From the NCBI GenBank assembly GCA_026122225.1, contig JANEZZ010000404.1:1860001-1924000 (forward strand): a stretch of 64,000 nucleotides of DNA. Direction: 5' to 3'. The notes below the pieces were generated by a model, which did not search any database, was not told the origin of the DNA, and saw only the letters and a program-made list of their open reading frames with translations. Source of the DNA: Heloderma charlesbogerti. Taxonomy: Eukaryota; Chordata; Lepidosauria; Squamata; Helodermatidae. Shown one piece after another: positions 44,822 through 55,691 of the stretch (position 1 is the first letter of the stretch; each line of letters opens with the position of its first letter). The translations under genes and the position numbers were made by a program.

Positions 44822-45205
44822 CTAATGGGATTTATTTATTTAAGAGATTTCTATACTTCCCTTCAACACCACTTTTCAGGCTGATTTACAGATAACATGA
44901 TAAAAAGCATATCATACAAAATACGATCAAAACATCAAAAACAGCAGTTAAAAGTAGTACTTACAAAATCCTTTAAAATGCTTTTTTTTCAAAGCATGGG
45001 AGAATATAAAGGTGCAAAAAAGATTGCAGTGAGGGTAACTGGCAAGCCTTCCTGGGGAGAGGTTTCCAGACAGGGTGCCACAATCAAAAACACCTTCTCT
45101 CCCCATCCACCTCACTTCAGATGGCAGCGGAACTTTGAGGAGAATATCAATAGATTACCACAGTGTACGCTCAGGCAGGTTGCTGTACAACCCACAAATT
45201 AGGAT
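44822..45205 (-). repeat. LINE 3' UTR, reverse
   Basis: 'TTATTTATTTAAGAGATTTC' and 'TTTTCAGGCTGATTTACAGA', then an A-rich run and 'TTCCTGGGGAGAGGTTTCCA' on plus. This is the inverse of an L2/CR1-type pol end and 3' UTR. It probably belongs with the RT remnant at 45535. Confidence 0.6.
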
Positions 45206-45455
45206 TCCTTCAGATATCTGGGGCCCAAACCTTACAGCACTTCCCAAAATCCCCCCACCCCCATGGTGTGGGCTTGGTGGTTAAAAGAAGAAAATGTCTC
45301 CACTGGAGTCACTGGAGGCTTTTTTTCTTCTTTTAACACCCGCACAGGAAGGGATTTGGGGGAAGGGAAATGGATGGGGGAAGGTAACCCCCCCTCCTGG
45401 AGCACCATGGTCCTGATCCAAATCGGGGCCATGCATGCTTACATGAAGGTTAAGA
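45205..45455. repeat. imperfect foldback
   Basis: GGTTAAAAGAAGAAAATG (about 45279) pairs with TTTTTTTCTTCTTTTAACAC (about 45321). The pairing extends outward imperfectly (CCCAAAATCCCCCCACCC against GGGATTTGGGGGAAGGG). It may be a MITE inside the LINE. Confidence 0.45.
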
Positions 45456-45534
45456 AAAGTATCACGCATAGCTCCACTATGCGGGATTATCCAAACATTC
45501 AGTTTGGCCTGAGCAGTAATCTCCACACCTGAGT

Positions 45535-46120
45535 TCTGGAAATTATCTTGCAGGTATGAGCATAACTACTATCACACTATCATACTACCAAGCCTATCCA
45601 GAAATGGTGAACGGCATCAAAGCTGCTAAGAGGTCCAGGAGAAGCTACAGGTTGCACTCCCAATCTCTCACAAGGCAAAGGTCATCCATCAGTGCAACTG
45701 AGGCAGTATACATGCAGCAATGAGGCCTGAAATGAGGTTGAAATGGGTCTAAGTAATCTGTTCCATCCAATAGTGCACAGCCACCCACTCGATTACTATC
45801 CCCAAGATGGGTTTATTTGCCGCCAGATTATAGTTGGTAGAATCCACAGGGCCCAAGGACCAGTCGTACAACCATGTCTTTCAAGGTGGCCGGGACCAGT
45901 CCTTCTTGTGAAGGGGCATTAATCACCTCCTGAACCTAGTCAGTCAATCCCCCACTGCTAAATGAAATTAGCCATGATGGGCAAGAGTAGGGCAGTCGCC
46001 CCACCAGCATGTCGTCCACATCCTCAGCCTGCAATAGCTGAAACTCATCCCATAAAGCCAGACCAGATGAGAAGATGGCTTGAACATGGCACCTCTCATG
46101 CTTCAAAGGGTCTCAGCCAA
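45535..46120 (-). pseudogene. L2/CR1-type LINE RT N-terminal region, degraded
   Basis: The minus strand retains the spacing of the RT finger region: EVIN...GLVPATLKDMVVR near 45930, LDGTDYLDPFQPHFRP near 45760, ALMDDLCLVRDW, then LLLDLLAAL. Several stops and the loss of the NYRPVSNLP and YADD blocks show it is dead and internally deleted. Confidence 0.65.
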
Positions 46121-46578
46121 TAGGTGTTGATTGCTGTGAGTGAGCTGAAAATAGAGTGTTGATCCAAAGCACAGCTGACTTCAGAAAGCCTGTCTCTAAA
46201 ATCACATGCAGGACACCTTCGAGCAGACTAACTTAACTTGATTTGCAACATATGCCAGCTGCAGGAGTCAATGAATATTTGGGAAGCCTTGGGAGCCCAT
46301 TCACACATTCGCTTCATGCCTTGGGAGCTGTGGTTTTTCAAGTTCTCAGGCACTTGCAGTTCATACTTTTAATGCATGCAGAGTTCTTTGCACAGGTTCA
46401 GAAGTGGCGCAGCATGGGACGTTTGTGTGAATGGCCTAAGTCCACTTTGAAATACTGAACAGGACAGGAAGTCAGGCACATTAAGGTTTTGTTAAACTGA
46501 AGTAACTGAACAAGGCCAACTCCAAGGAGGCCTTAATCCACCATATCCAATACTCTTTCTGGTCTATATTATAATTAT
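46121..46578. other. no feature seen
   Basis: Non-repetitive DNA. Confidence 0.4.
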
Positions 46579-46732
46579 ACCTTTCCCCAGCCTGGTGCCC
46601 TCCAGATGTAAGTTGTCTTCATTATAAGCTTAAAATGATCGGAGTTCATGAGTGGCCATTGGCATTGCTGGCTGGGAATGATGCAATTTGTAGTCCAGCA
46701 TATCTCGAAGGTATGAGGTTGGGGAAGGGTGA
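46579..46732. mobile_element. hAT MITE, decayed, with internal insertion
   Basis: Left TTTCCCCAGCCTGGTGCCC and right GGTATGAGGTTGGGGAAGG are inverted, as in the 14620/32629 family. The left arm carries extra sequence (about 46612-46650) that also occurs inverted at 47496-47538. Confidence 0.55.
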
Positions 46733-47902
46733 CATTTTCTAGGATAATACTTTCCATGCCTTTGATCTTTTCTGTTTCTCCCCTCAACAGTCAATTAACA
46801 TTCTGTGCCCACTGAACATGCCCGGTCCTTGTTGGGCTGGTTCTTTTGGAAGGGTGAAAGGAGGAGTTCTAAATATTTTTTGTACTTCTCCAAACCTTTG
46901 GGTTCCTACTGACACCTGCAAACCACACATGCTGATACCTACCTCTTGTGCGTAGATAGTTCTGTTAGGCTACATAAGGATCCAGTCTCAGAGAATGTGT
47001 TAGCCATTAGTATATAGGATATAGTACCCTCTCCTTCGTGAGATAGTAACTTGCTTGAGGCTATCAAATGAGTCCATACTGAAGGAGAAGCTCCAACCTG
47101 TGTTTTTGAAGTCCATGTGCAATGTCGGTCTCTGGCTTGGAGTTCATTGGACATTGACATTTCTAGCTTTTTCAGGCAATGTCTACAGAATTTGTAAGGG
47201 ATCTGTGTTTGTATTCACTTTTCTAAGCAGATTTGTTTTCCCAGTTACTCGTACAGGGAGTCAACTTGACATGACTCAGTTCCTGTGTTCAACTGTCTGT
47301 TAATTAGATAGGGTCTGCTGGGATTGACTGACTTATCAGTGTTAACAAACTACCACGTTATAGGGGCCACTTCAGAAAAATCCAAGTGGATTATTGCCTT
47401 TACTTTCAGACCTCAAAATGCACATTTCTGCCTTTTCAAGTAGGTTTAATGTGGAAATAAAAGATATAGATATATAAATAATATGAAGGCCATTTGGCCG
47501 CTCATGGACTCCCATCATTTTAAGCTTATAATGAAGACGACCCTCTTACATCCTTTAAACCCACTCAGACTCTCTTGTTGCCAACACATTAACTGCAGCA
47601 CTGAAAATGAAGTTTCTGCACATCATCAAAGTAGACAGGATGAGTCTTGGGTTCATGAGGTTGGCTTTCAAATCTTCTTTATTTGAGCTCTGCTGGGGGT
47701 GATTAAAATAAAAATGGTAGTTAAACCTTCAGCAGGGTATATGGGCTTCACAAGTGGGAATTTGACAATCTCTTTCAGCTCCCCGGAAAATCTGTGATGA
47801 TTCTAGAAAGCAGCGTTGTTGCACCTGTGAATTCTAGTATGAGAAACTTAAACCTTTGTGAGTTGCAAGCTATTTGTAAATGAAGGGTAACAGTTCTTTA
47901 AT
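46733..47902. other. mostly single-copy DNA
   Basis: Holds the 43-bp inverted partner (47496-47538) of part of the preceding MITE. Otherwise nothing recognised. Confidence 0.4.
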
Positions 47903-47960
47903 GCAGTGGTTCCCAAACTGGGTGCCAGAAGGGAACTGCTGGTGTGTTGCAAGAAATAAA
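47903..47960 (+). mobile_element. isolated hAT left end
   Basis: CAGTGGTTCCCAAACTGGGT is a Charlie-type hAT terminus. No matching right end is found downstream. Confidence 0.5.
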
Positions 47961-49589
47961 TGAAATACTTTAAAGGTTGAAAGAATCCACCTTGAGGGCT
48001 GGGCTACCCAATGGACTGGTGCAGGATTCCCTGCTCTTTCCTTGCCTCCTTTAAATCTGGAGGCACATGCAGAACAGTGATTCATGAAGAAAGGCGGTAG
48101 CAAGCTCTTCTGAGTCTGGGTGATTCTTACTCCTGCATCGGGTGTACAACCTTTTTGCCTTGAGGGCTGCATTGGGCAGTACCAGTGGCCCACGCATGCT
48201 CCCACATGCAAATCTATGTGTGCACATGCAAGCATGCACACACAGTGCACATGCAAAAACCACATAAGCCCTAGCAAGGGGAATCCTTCCCTTGTCTTTG
48301 TTCTCTGATGAAAAATCAGAGATAAAGGAAGGGATTCCCTTCCCTGTGCTAGTATTAGTGTTAGCTGTGGAAAACTATGGTGTTTCTCTTGCTAGTGTGA
48401 ATAAGGGAATCCCTTCCTCATCACCAATCTTTCCCTAGCACTACCATGGGAAGCCCCAGACAACAGTGCTGCTGTGATTTTTAGTGGTGGCAGCAGATGC
48501 GGGGGTGGGGGGAGGCTGGTAGGGCAACAGAAATGGCTTGGCAGAACACACGTTTTGCACCCCCTGTCTTACATACTGAAAGTAAAACTGGGGGGGCAGG
48601 GGAAATTGAAGTGTGCCCCTAATGTTAACATTCATGGAAAGAGTGTGCCACAGCTGTTGGATAGTTCTTCGAAGTATCATAATTCCTACTGGATCTGAAT
48701 TTAAAAACATTTTGGAAATGACTTGTCATAAAGTATTAATGCATTTTTAAAATATCTGCCTTGTGGTAAAATCTACCACCCTTGATACTAATTAGAAGGG
48801 TCGCCTTCCTCGGAAATTTGATTTTAAGAGTGTCAACTGAGAATGGACATCCCTTAGCATACATTTTAACTTCCTTTTCAGGATGAGTATACTTCTGATG
48901 TTCCTGGAATCCCTATCACTTCCCTGCCAGAATACATCTTCTTTTTAAACCATTTGAAAAGAACTGAACAAGTCAATTATCTGATAATTAAGTACCTTTG
49001 AAGCAATTCAGCAAATTAGAAGTGGCAGCTGAGTTCAATAGAATGCATCTAAGAAAACTGCTGGAGCTAGTACATCAAATAATGAAGATCAGAAGCCTGC
49101 ACAAATTCTGGCTATCATTGGGTTGGCTGGTTTTAAAAGTCTGATTTTCATTATTAATCTTTTTAGCGATGGATAGATGGGAATGCTCAAGCTTGGTCCA
49201 TTACGAATATTCGCACTGGTCTTCTTTTCTTTTTAACACAATCTCCAGTGGTTCTGGGGTCGAGCAGTCTTTACTTTTGGGAAGTACCTCCTCTTGGTTG
49301 ACCGATGGCCTGGGGCTTCCAGCAGGAATAATATGAAGAGAAGGGGCTTCCCCTCAGCTCCCAGACCAGCCCTGTCTGGCTAGAAGGCAGGCAGGCAGGC
49401 AGGAGGTTTCTGGTGTGACATGTAACCAAGCTGTTGTGACACCATTTGAATTTTACTTCAGCAGCTTATTTCTTTTGCAGGATAGAGGCAAAAGTCCCTT
49501 TGAGGCAGGGACTCAGGCCATGCTTGTGTGTGCCCTGATCTCAACACCTGAGGAAAATAGCGTGGCTGAGAAGAGAAGATGAAAAATGG
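47961..49589. other. mostly single-copy DNA
   Basis: A weak inverted pair (GGTGTACAACCTTTTTG near 48139; ACACGTTTTGCACCCCC near 48548) may mark an old DNA element. A repeat-free AT-rich stretch with TAATTAG and AATTAAG lies at about 48770-49030. No exon recognised. Confidence 0.35.
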
Positions 49590-49597
49590 CCTGCCTC

Positions 49598-50610
49598 TAG
49601 GGATGGCAGAGAATTCTGCCACGGATCTCAGTGAGGCTGAATGCCAGTGCATTCGGCCCCCCGAACTCCGTGGTGGAACGGCCTGCCACCCCCCTGCCAC
49701 CCCGCGGATCCCCCCCAGGACGAGACTTACCTGGGGCGGATCTTCCAGGCGGCGGCGGCGGTGGTTGGTCTTCCGACCGGCCGCCACCGCCATTTGCAGT
49801 CTTGTAAAAAAAATTTAAAAACCCCGACGTGATAGGCTACGTAAAGATTTACGTAGCCTATCATGGCTGGGTTAAAAAAAAAAAAAAAACAACCGACATG
49901 ATAGGCTACATAAAGATTTACGTAGCCTGTCATGGCTGGATTTAAAAAATAAAAAAAACACGACGTGATAGGCTACGTAAAGATTTACGTAGCCTATCAT
50001 GGCTGGGTTTAAAAAAAACAAACACCGCGTACGCAAATGGCGGCATCTACGGCCGCCGCCATTTGCGTTCCTTATTTCTGGCCATCTTAGTCTATGTAAA
50101 TATTTACGTAGACTATGATGGCGAAAATAAAGGGGAACACAAATAGCATAGCGGGCGCTATTTGCGTCCCTTTTTGATTCGCTGTTTTAGCCTATGTAAA
50201 TATTAAAATATTTTGGCCGTCTTAGTCTACGTAAATATTTACGTAGGCTAAAACGGTGAATCAAAAAGGGATGCAAATAGCGCCCGCTACGCTATTTGCG
50301 TTCCCCTTTATTTTCGCCGTCATAGTCTACGTAAATATTTACGTAGACTAAGATGGCCAAAAATAAGGAACGCAAATGACGGTGGCCGTAGCCGCTGCCA
50401 TTTGCGTACGCGGTTCCCCCCCCCCGATCCCTCCGTGGCTGGAAATCTGGCTGCGGATGGCTCTGGCCTGGCTGGGCCTGGCCAGCTGCTCCGCGGAGCT
50501 GCCACAGAACACATCCGGCCGTGGAGGATTCCGGGGGGGAGGGATGGAACGCCTCCCCCCGCACCATCAACATAATCCGCGGAAAGGTAAGTGACTTTCG
50601 TACATCCCTA
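49598..50610 (+). mobile_element. palindromic hAT element, copy 3 (1013 bp, largest)
   Basis: TAGGGATGGCAGAGAATTC...TTTCGTACATCCCTA lies between perfect CCTGCCTC duplications (49590-49597; 50611-50618). Three TGATAGGCTACGT-type palindromes (about 49829, 49898, 49968) precede a giant palindrome. That palindrome has arms of about 180 bp (about 50028-50207 and 50232-50411) built from smaller palindromes: CGCAAATGGCGGC cassettes, AGTCTACGTAAATATTTACG units and CAAATAGC cassettes. Outward AGGTAAGT occurs at both sides (inverse near 49723; plus near 50586). No transposase. Confidence 0.92.
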
Positions 50611-50618
50611 CCTGCCTC

Positions 50619-51131
50619 TCCTTGCACAGCTTCCTGGGCTTGGCTTCAGCCACACGGAACAGGAAAACAGTTGGTGCCAAAGCAAAAGGGGGTGGCGAGC
50701 ACTGTTATTTGGCTGAACATATTCCCTCACTTCCCCACCTTCAGGTCAGGAGTGAGGTGAAACAACTCCTTGGCTACAGTCACTCATCCTACCCCTTGGC
50801 ATTTCTCAGTGCCTCGCAACAGGCAGATGCCAATTTGAATGTTGCGGAGGAGTTCAAGTTGGAGTTAACCGTATTGAGAGGCTCTGGGCCTCAGTAGATC
50901 TACATCCAGCATAAACAGCTGCTTTTCTTCCTAAGAAGCTGGTGTGTCTCCTTTGGTGGAAGCTAGAGAACCCCTCTGGAAATCCATTACAGCATTATAT
51001 GGAGAGGAATGGCAGCTTAGCCTCCCAATGTTCTTGAGAAAGCAGCTGCCTCACCCTTCACGAGGCAAAGGGTTGGAGTGTGACAGAAGACAAAGGAGTG
51101 CCCTGAGGCCCAGCAGTTCAGATAAGAACAA
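50619..51131. other. no feature seen
   Basis: Non-repetitive DNA. Confidence 0.4.
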
Positions 51132-51136
51132 AAGGG

Positions 51137-51665
51137 TGTCAAGGGCTCCTTGGAGGGCTCTCTCAGTCTAATCCAGTAGCCAAGTCCAGACGCAGACAAA
51201 GGGATTCTTTTCAAAGCTTTATTCTTCTTTTACAACTTACAACTCTACAGGTAGCAACTAGATCTGAGCAGCAGCATCCCTATGCCCTAAGTTGGAACAG
51301 TTGGTCCCCGTCTGAAAGGCAATTACTGGCAGACCCCTGAATATAAGGACTAGGGAGAATCCCTCCCCTTTTCCCTTGGATCCTCTGGGCGCAACCGTTC
51401 TTTGAGCGCCAACCGGGCGCTACGCCTCCTTTCCGTGCTCTCCATTTGGCGCCGCTCTCTGCGTCTGCGCCGCGCATCCAACCAGTCTGCTATCAGTGCT
51501 GGGTCACTCCCTGGACTGCTTTCTAATCTAGGAATGTGGGTGGGAGGAATCTCTGTCAGCTGCGGGCCCTGGGAAAAAGGGGAGCGCTCCTCCCCCAGGA
51601 GCGACTGCTCTTCCTCCGAATCAGAACTACTCTGGGATTCTATGAGCTCAGTGTCCACCCTGACA
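51137..51665 (-). mobile_element. solo LTR of an LTR retrotransposon or ERV
   Basis: 529 bp, beginning TGTCAAGG and ending CCCTGACA on plus, flanked by identical 5-bp AAGGG (51132-51136; 51666-51670). On the minus strand, AATAAAGCTTTG near 51215-51230 is a good polyadenylation signal, followed by a short R/U5-like end finishing CCCTTGACA. No internal region remains, so it arose by LTR-LTR recombination. Ty3/Gypsy versus ERV cannot be decided. Confidence 0.8.
51350..51664 (-). pseudogene. open reading frame inside the solo LTR
   Basis: An open frame of about 102 codons begins at the upstream edge of the LTR without needing an ATG (first residues VRVDTELIESQ). It is acidic/serine-rich at first (SDSEEEQSLLGEERSP), then Pro-rich, then very basic (DARRRRRERRQMESTERRRS). 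It is open across the LTR boundary, so I infer the C-terminus of an internal ORF that ran into the 3' LTR of the parent element. Product unknown; no catalytic motif. Confidence 0.55.
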
Positions 51666-51670
51666 AAGGG

Positions 51671-52375
51671 AAGGGAAGGACAGCGCTATGTTCCTCCCCT
51701 TCTGAGAAAGCAACATCCTCCTTTTCCCTTATGAGGTGCCAGGTTTGAGTATGGCAATGGCAGCTTTGAGAGCTAGCCTTTGAGGTAAGAACAAAATGAA
51801 GAGGGAGGGTGGCGTCCAGGCTCCATCCTCCTCTCAGCAAAGCTGCCCAACCACCTCCTTTGAGAGACAAACTACCCAGAAACTGAGGCACATGTTGGAA
51901 AACAGAACCACACTTGCATTCAAGCGCATAGGCTTTCCTCCATGTGTCATTGCTATCCCTTCCTTCTCTCCAGGTTTTGAAAAGTGCTTTTGTAGGGGAT
52001 TTTTTTGTGGAAATATGTTCCCAACAAGATTGGGTTGGGCAGTATCCCCTTTCCCTGAAGATACCCCCTTTTGTTTGTTAATCTGTTGGGAAATAGAGGA
52101 CACCTTGGGAGCTTAGATAATTCCTGAACTTTAGACCAAATATAGGTCTCACAGGAAAGGAACATTGTCCTATAAAAATTCCAAAGCAAGCAGTTTCAGA
52201 AGAAGTTGTGTTCATTTCTCCTCAAAGAGCTAGAGAATGGTGTGCTCTTAAATTGAGAAGTTGTTCCTGAGGAAAGAAGTTTTGATAGGATTTGGGAGAA
52301 AATGAATAAGCCCTTACAACCAGATTCGCTGGGACCAGACAACATCCCAACTTTCTAGCAATCCCCACAATCACT
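51671..52375. other. no feature seen
   Basis: Non-repetitive DNA. Confidence 0.4.
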
Positions 52376-52806
52376 TAGGGATATATGAGAAATTTGTTTC
52401 AGTTCATTTTTGATCACAATTTACCCAGTTCTCACCTTCCAAACTGAACATGGAATTGGATGCAATCTGCAGTTGAAATCTGTACATTTCCGAGCTTGCA
52501 ATGTGATTCGCAAACCAAAAAATGCATTTGACAGCATGTGCACATTTGGAAAATGTGCATGAAAAAATGTATACTCTTGAAAAATGTACACGAATATACT
52601 TCATCAATGGGAGAGAATGCATGTATTTCAAAGATGCACACAACTGATAGGTACATTTGGGGAAAATATGCACAAAAATATGCATGGATTTTCATGCAAA
52701 AAGAAAAAACAAAGCTTGCAATCTGATGCGCACTCGAACCAGAATAAACTTTGAGATGGAATTGGGAGAACTTTGATGATCTCAAATTTTGCTGATTCAC
52801 ACCCCC
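52376..52806 (-). mobile_element. MITE with internal degenerate tandem units (copy 2)
   Basis: Plus strand begins TAGGGATATATGAGAAATTT. It then has recurring units such as GGAAAATGTGCATGAAAA, GAAAAATGTACACGAATA and GGGAAAATATGCACAAAAAT (period about 28-30), and ends GCTGATTCACACCCCCCC. It is the reverse-orientation partner of 11481-11875. No right-end duplication of CAATCACT is seen. Confidence 0.65.
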
Positions 52807-52944
52807 CCCTGTACTATCACCACCAAAACCCTCAAAACTCGATGATGCTCTTAAGGGTCTTAGATGCTTTAACAGCATCACTCATGTTTTCTTGGAGGTC
52901 TTTTATTTTATTCCCTTTTTTCCCAGGGTTATGCTGGCAAGAGA

Positions 52945-53097
52945 AAGAGAAAGTTCTTCGTGGTCTCTGTGCATCACATATATGGGTTCTGTGCCTGCAT
53001 GGAGCCTCAATTTGGGAAACTTCTACAGCTGAAGAACATGATTTGGGGGCAGGAAGCCTCCCCCACCATCCACTGTGCATGTCCCTGCAGGTCCTTC
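52945..53097 (+). repeat. DIRS left inverted terminal repeat
   Basis: GTTCTTCGTGGTCTCTGTGC onward pairs with the inverse of about 61236-61377. Matching blocks: TATATGGGTTCTG, GGGAAACTTCTACAGCTGA, CCATCCACTGTGCATGTCC, CTGCAGG. The outer edge (about 52945) is set by comparison with the ICR and may be off by about 10 bp. Confidence 0.8.
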
Positions 53098-54516
53098 TTT
53101 TTCTTTAGTTTGTATTCCTCCTGTCCTATTCTTCCTCTCGTATTTTTCCAACTTTCTCATTGGTGTTCTTTTTTTATTGTTTTCGCGTTGGCGATCATTG
53201 ATTGCTATCTGCCTTAGGCGGATGGCCCCACGGGCCCCCTTTCGAAAGTGTGTACGTTGTGGGACCAAGTTGCTGCCCACGGACGGACACTCTTTGTGTC
53301 GGGGGAAGTGCTTGGGGGAAGCCCATGTCGTCGGACCCTGCCACCACTGTCAGTCTTTTTTAGGGTTGTACGAATTGTGTACCTTCCGTGCCGCTTGATT
53401 TCCGCAGTTTGTGGCCAGTGCTCTGTACCGTCGTTCGCAAGCCCCCGGAATTCTCCTCTTTTTTTTCCACTCCAAGAATTACGAAGATAGATCCATACCG
53501 ACAGCCATAATTCCGGTGCCCAGCCATCTCCGTGAGTCTGCATAACTTCCGTAAGAAAGGCTATTTTTCGTAGATATTGACGTATTTTTTCCCCTGCCCT
53601 GAGACGTGCAGTAATTACTGCAAGTGGCTGATTTTTTTTACTCTGATTTTTCATTACTGAGGAGGAAGAAGTGTTTTGGCTGAAAGTAAACGGAGACGGA
53701 GGATTTCAATTGAAAAAGAACACCCACAAACAAGGCGGTGAGCACAATTCATTAAAAAAAATAATTACGTATTTATTATTAGAATATACTACCTTGCATT
53801 TTTATTTATGAAAATTTCATGACTCTGTGCGGATGACAAAAAAAAGCCGCATGACTGTTGGCTCCACAGGACCTCGTGGTGCCGTTCCACAGAGGATTCC
53901 GTGGCACAGACTGAAGGGAATTCGATCCCATTTCAGTCCATGGCGGAATTCTCCGACATCCCGTCTTTTTCCAAGCAGGCTCACAGAAACCAGGCAGGTT
54001 GAAAGCAGGTTGAAACAGGTTGAAAGCAGCGCTTTGGAAAAAAGCTTTGGAAGTGCTGGACTTTCCCAAAGAGCAAAGGTCTTGCGTATTGCAGACCTCT
54101 CCTAAATTGTCGGGCATGGCATCGCCACAACTGGCATCACCAGTACAACCCACCTTGGCAAAAGAGTGCCTGAATCCTCTGACTCCAGGACGTTCTTTGT
54201 CACTTTCATTGGCAAAGAAGTTGACGAAAAAGGTGAAGGCCTCGAAGCATCCAGTAGAGGAGAAGTGGAGAAAAAAGAAAAACAAAGAGAAGGGGGCAGA
54301 AAGATTGTCTCTCCCACCGGCTCCTCCATTGCTAGATTCTCCTATTCTGGCAGTCTCGGCGCCGGTACCAACCACTTTGGTACAGACAACAGACACAAAC
54401 TGCCCGGTATCGATGTCGGAGGGTGAGATAAGGGATCTCTGTCCAACATGTTCATGTATTGCTTCAACTCTTTGGGTGCAAACTTACCCTCTGCCAGTCT
54501 TCCATCAAGAGGCTAC

Positions 54517-55431
54517 TAGGGGTGGACGAAAGTCCCTTACCTGTCCTCGAAGGTCGTTCGCGGTGGGGGGGAGGCGCTTCGCTGGTCCCCCCACGAAGTT
54601 CAGGCCAGGGGGGGAGGCTTCCCGCCTCGGCCCGGCCGAAATTCAGGCCGGGGAGGAGGCTTCCCGCTTCGCCCGGCCGCGAACGTGAAAGTTACAAAAA
54701 AAACAAAAAACGCCCCCTGATAGGCTACGTGACGATTCACGTAGCCTATCACGGCTAGATCTGCAAAGTCAGCCGTGATAGGCTACGTCAATCGTCACGT
54801 AGCCTATCACAGGTGATTTAAAAAAAAAAAAAAAGCGCGTACACTAATGGCGGCCCCCATAGGGAGCCGCCATTCGCGTTCCTTATTTAGTCGTTGTAGT
54901 CTACGTAAATGTTTACGTAGACTACGGCAAAAATAAGGGCAACGCAAATAGCATTGCCATTATTTTCGCCGTAGTCTACGTAAATCTTTACGTAGACTAC
55001 AGCGACCAAATAAGGAACGGGAATGGCGGCTCCCTATGGGGGCCGCCATTATCCGTACACACTTTTTTTTTTTTTTTTTAAGTCACCCGTGATAGGCTAC
55101 GTGACGATTGACGTAGCCTATCACGGCTGACTTTGCAAATCTAGCTGTGATAGGCTACGTGAATCGTCACGTAGCCTATCAGGGGGCGTTTTTTTTTTCT
55201 TTTATTGCAATGGCGGCGGCGGCAGCCGGTCGAAAGACCGGCTGCCGCTCCCGCCCCGCTCGAACACCCGCCGAACCGCCGGCCGGACCCGCCGCCAGGA
55301 GGGACATTCGGCGAAGGTAAGTCCCGTCCCGGGGGGGTTCGGAGGATTTCTCCCCGAAACCTGTTCGGGGGGCCGAACACGTTGGCGCTCGGCCCCCCGA
55401 AGTTTCGGGGAGAAATTCTCCGCCAACCCTA
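54517..55431 (-). mobile_element. palindromic hAT element, copy 4 (915 bp), in DIRS gag
   Basis: TAGGGGTGGACGAAAG...CCGCCAACCCTA lies between perfect GAGGCTAC duplications (54509-54516; 55432-55439). The orientation is opposite to copy 1. One giant palindrome has arms of about 240 bp (about 54700-54945 and 54958-55200). It contains four TGATAGGCTACGT-type units, two AGTCTACGTAAA units and a CGCCATT/AATGGCGG pair, with poly-A/poly-T at mirrored positions (about 54820 and 55062). It is very GC/CpG-rich. No transposase. Confidence 0.92.
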
Positions 55432-55691
55432 GAGGCTACGCATTTGAAGGATAGGTCTCCAGAGTCGTTGCGCTCCTTTGACTCAAGCTGCAGACTTGGT
55501 TTCTACAGGGACAGGGCATCCCATGCAAGACTGAGATCCCTGATACAGGAGTGGGACTGTTATTCTGAATATCATGATCCCTCCATGCGATACACTTATT
55601 GGGACTAATGGGACTATCAGGACCATGAGAGATACTCTGATCGGATGCGCTATCTAGGTGCTCCTGTCCCTTGGTACCGACCACCTCTGTC

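Noticed and set aside
48138..48570. another hAT element with GGTGTACAAC.../...TTTTGCACCCC ends
   Set aside because: The end similarity is weak and no 8-bp duplication is visible, so it is not listed as a feature.
53806..54396. 196-codon open frame on the minus strand
   Set aside because: It is antisense to the DIRS gag fragment and has no domain. Its openness follows from the composition of gag.
54020..54688. 222-codon plus-strand frame
   Set aside because: It starts in DIRS gag and runs across the junction into the hAT inserted at 54517. It is a chance chimera and not a gene.
54580..55430. CpG island or promoter
   Set aside because: The GC/CpG richness coincides exactly with an hAT insertion and its palindromes.
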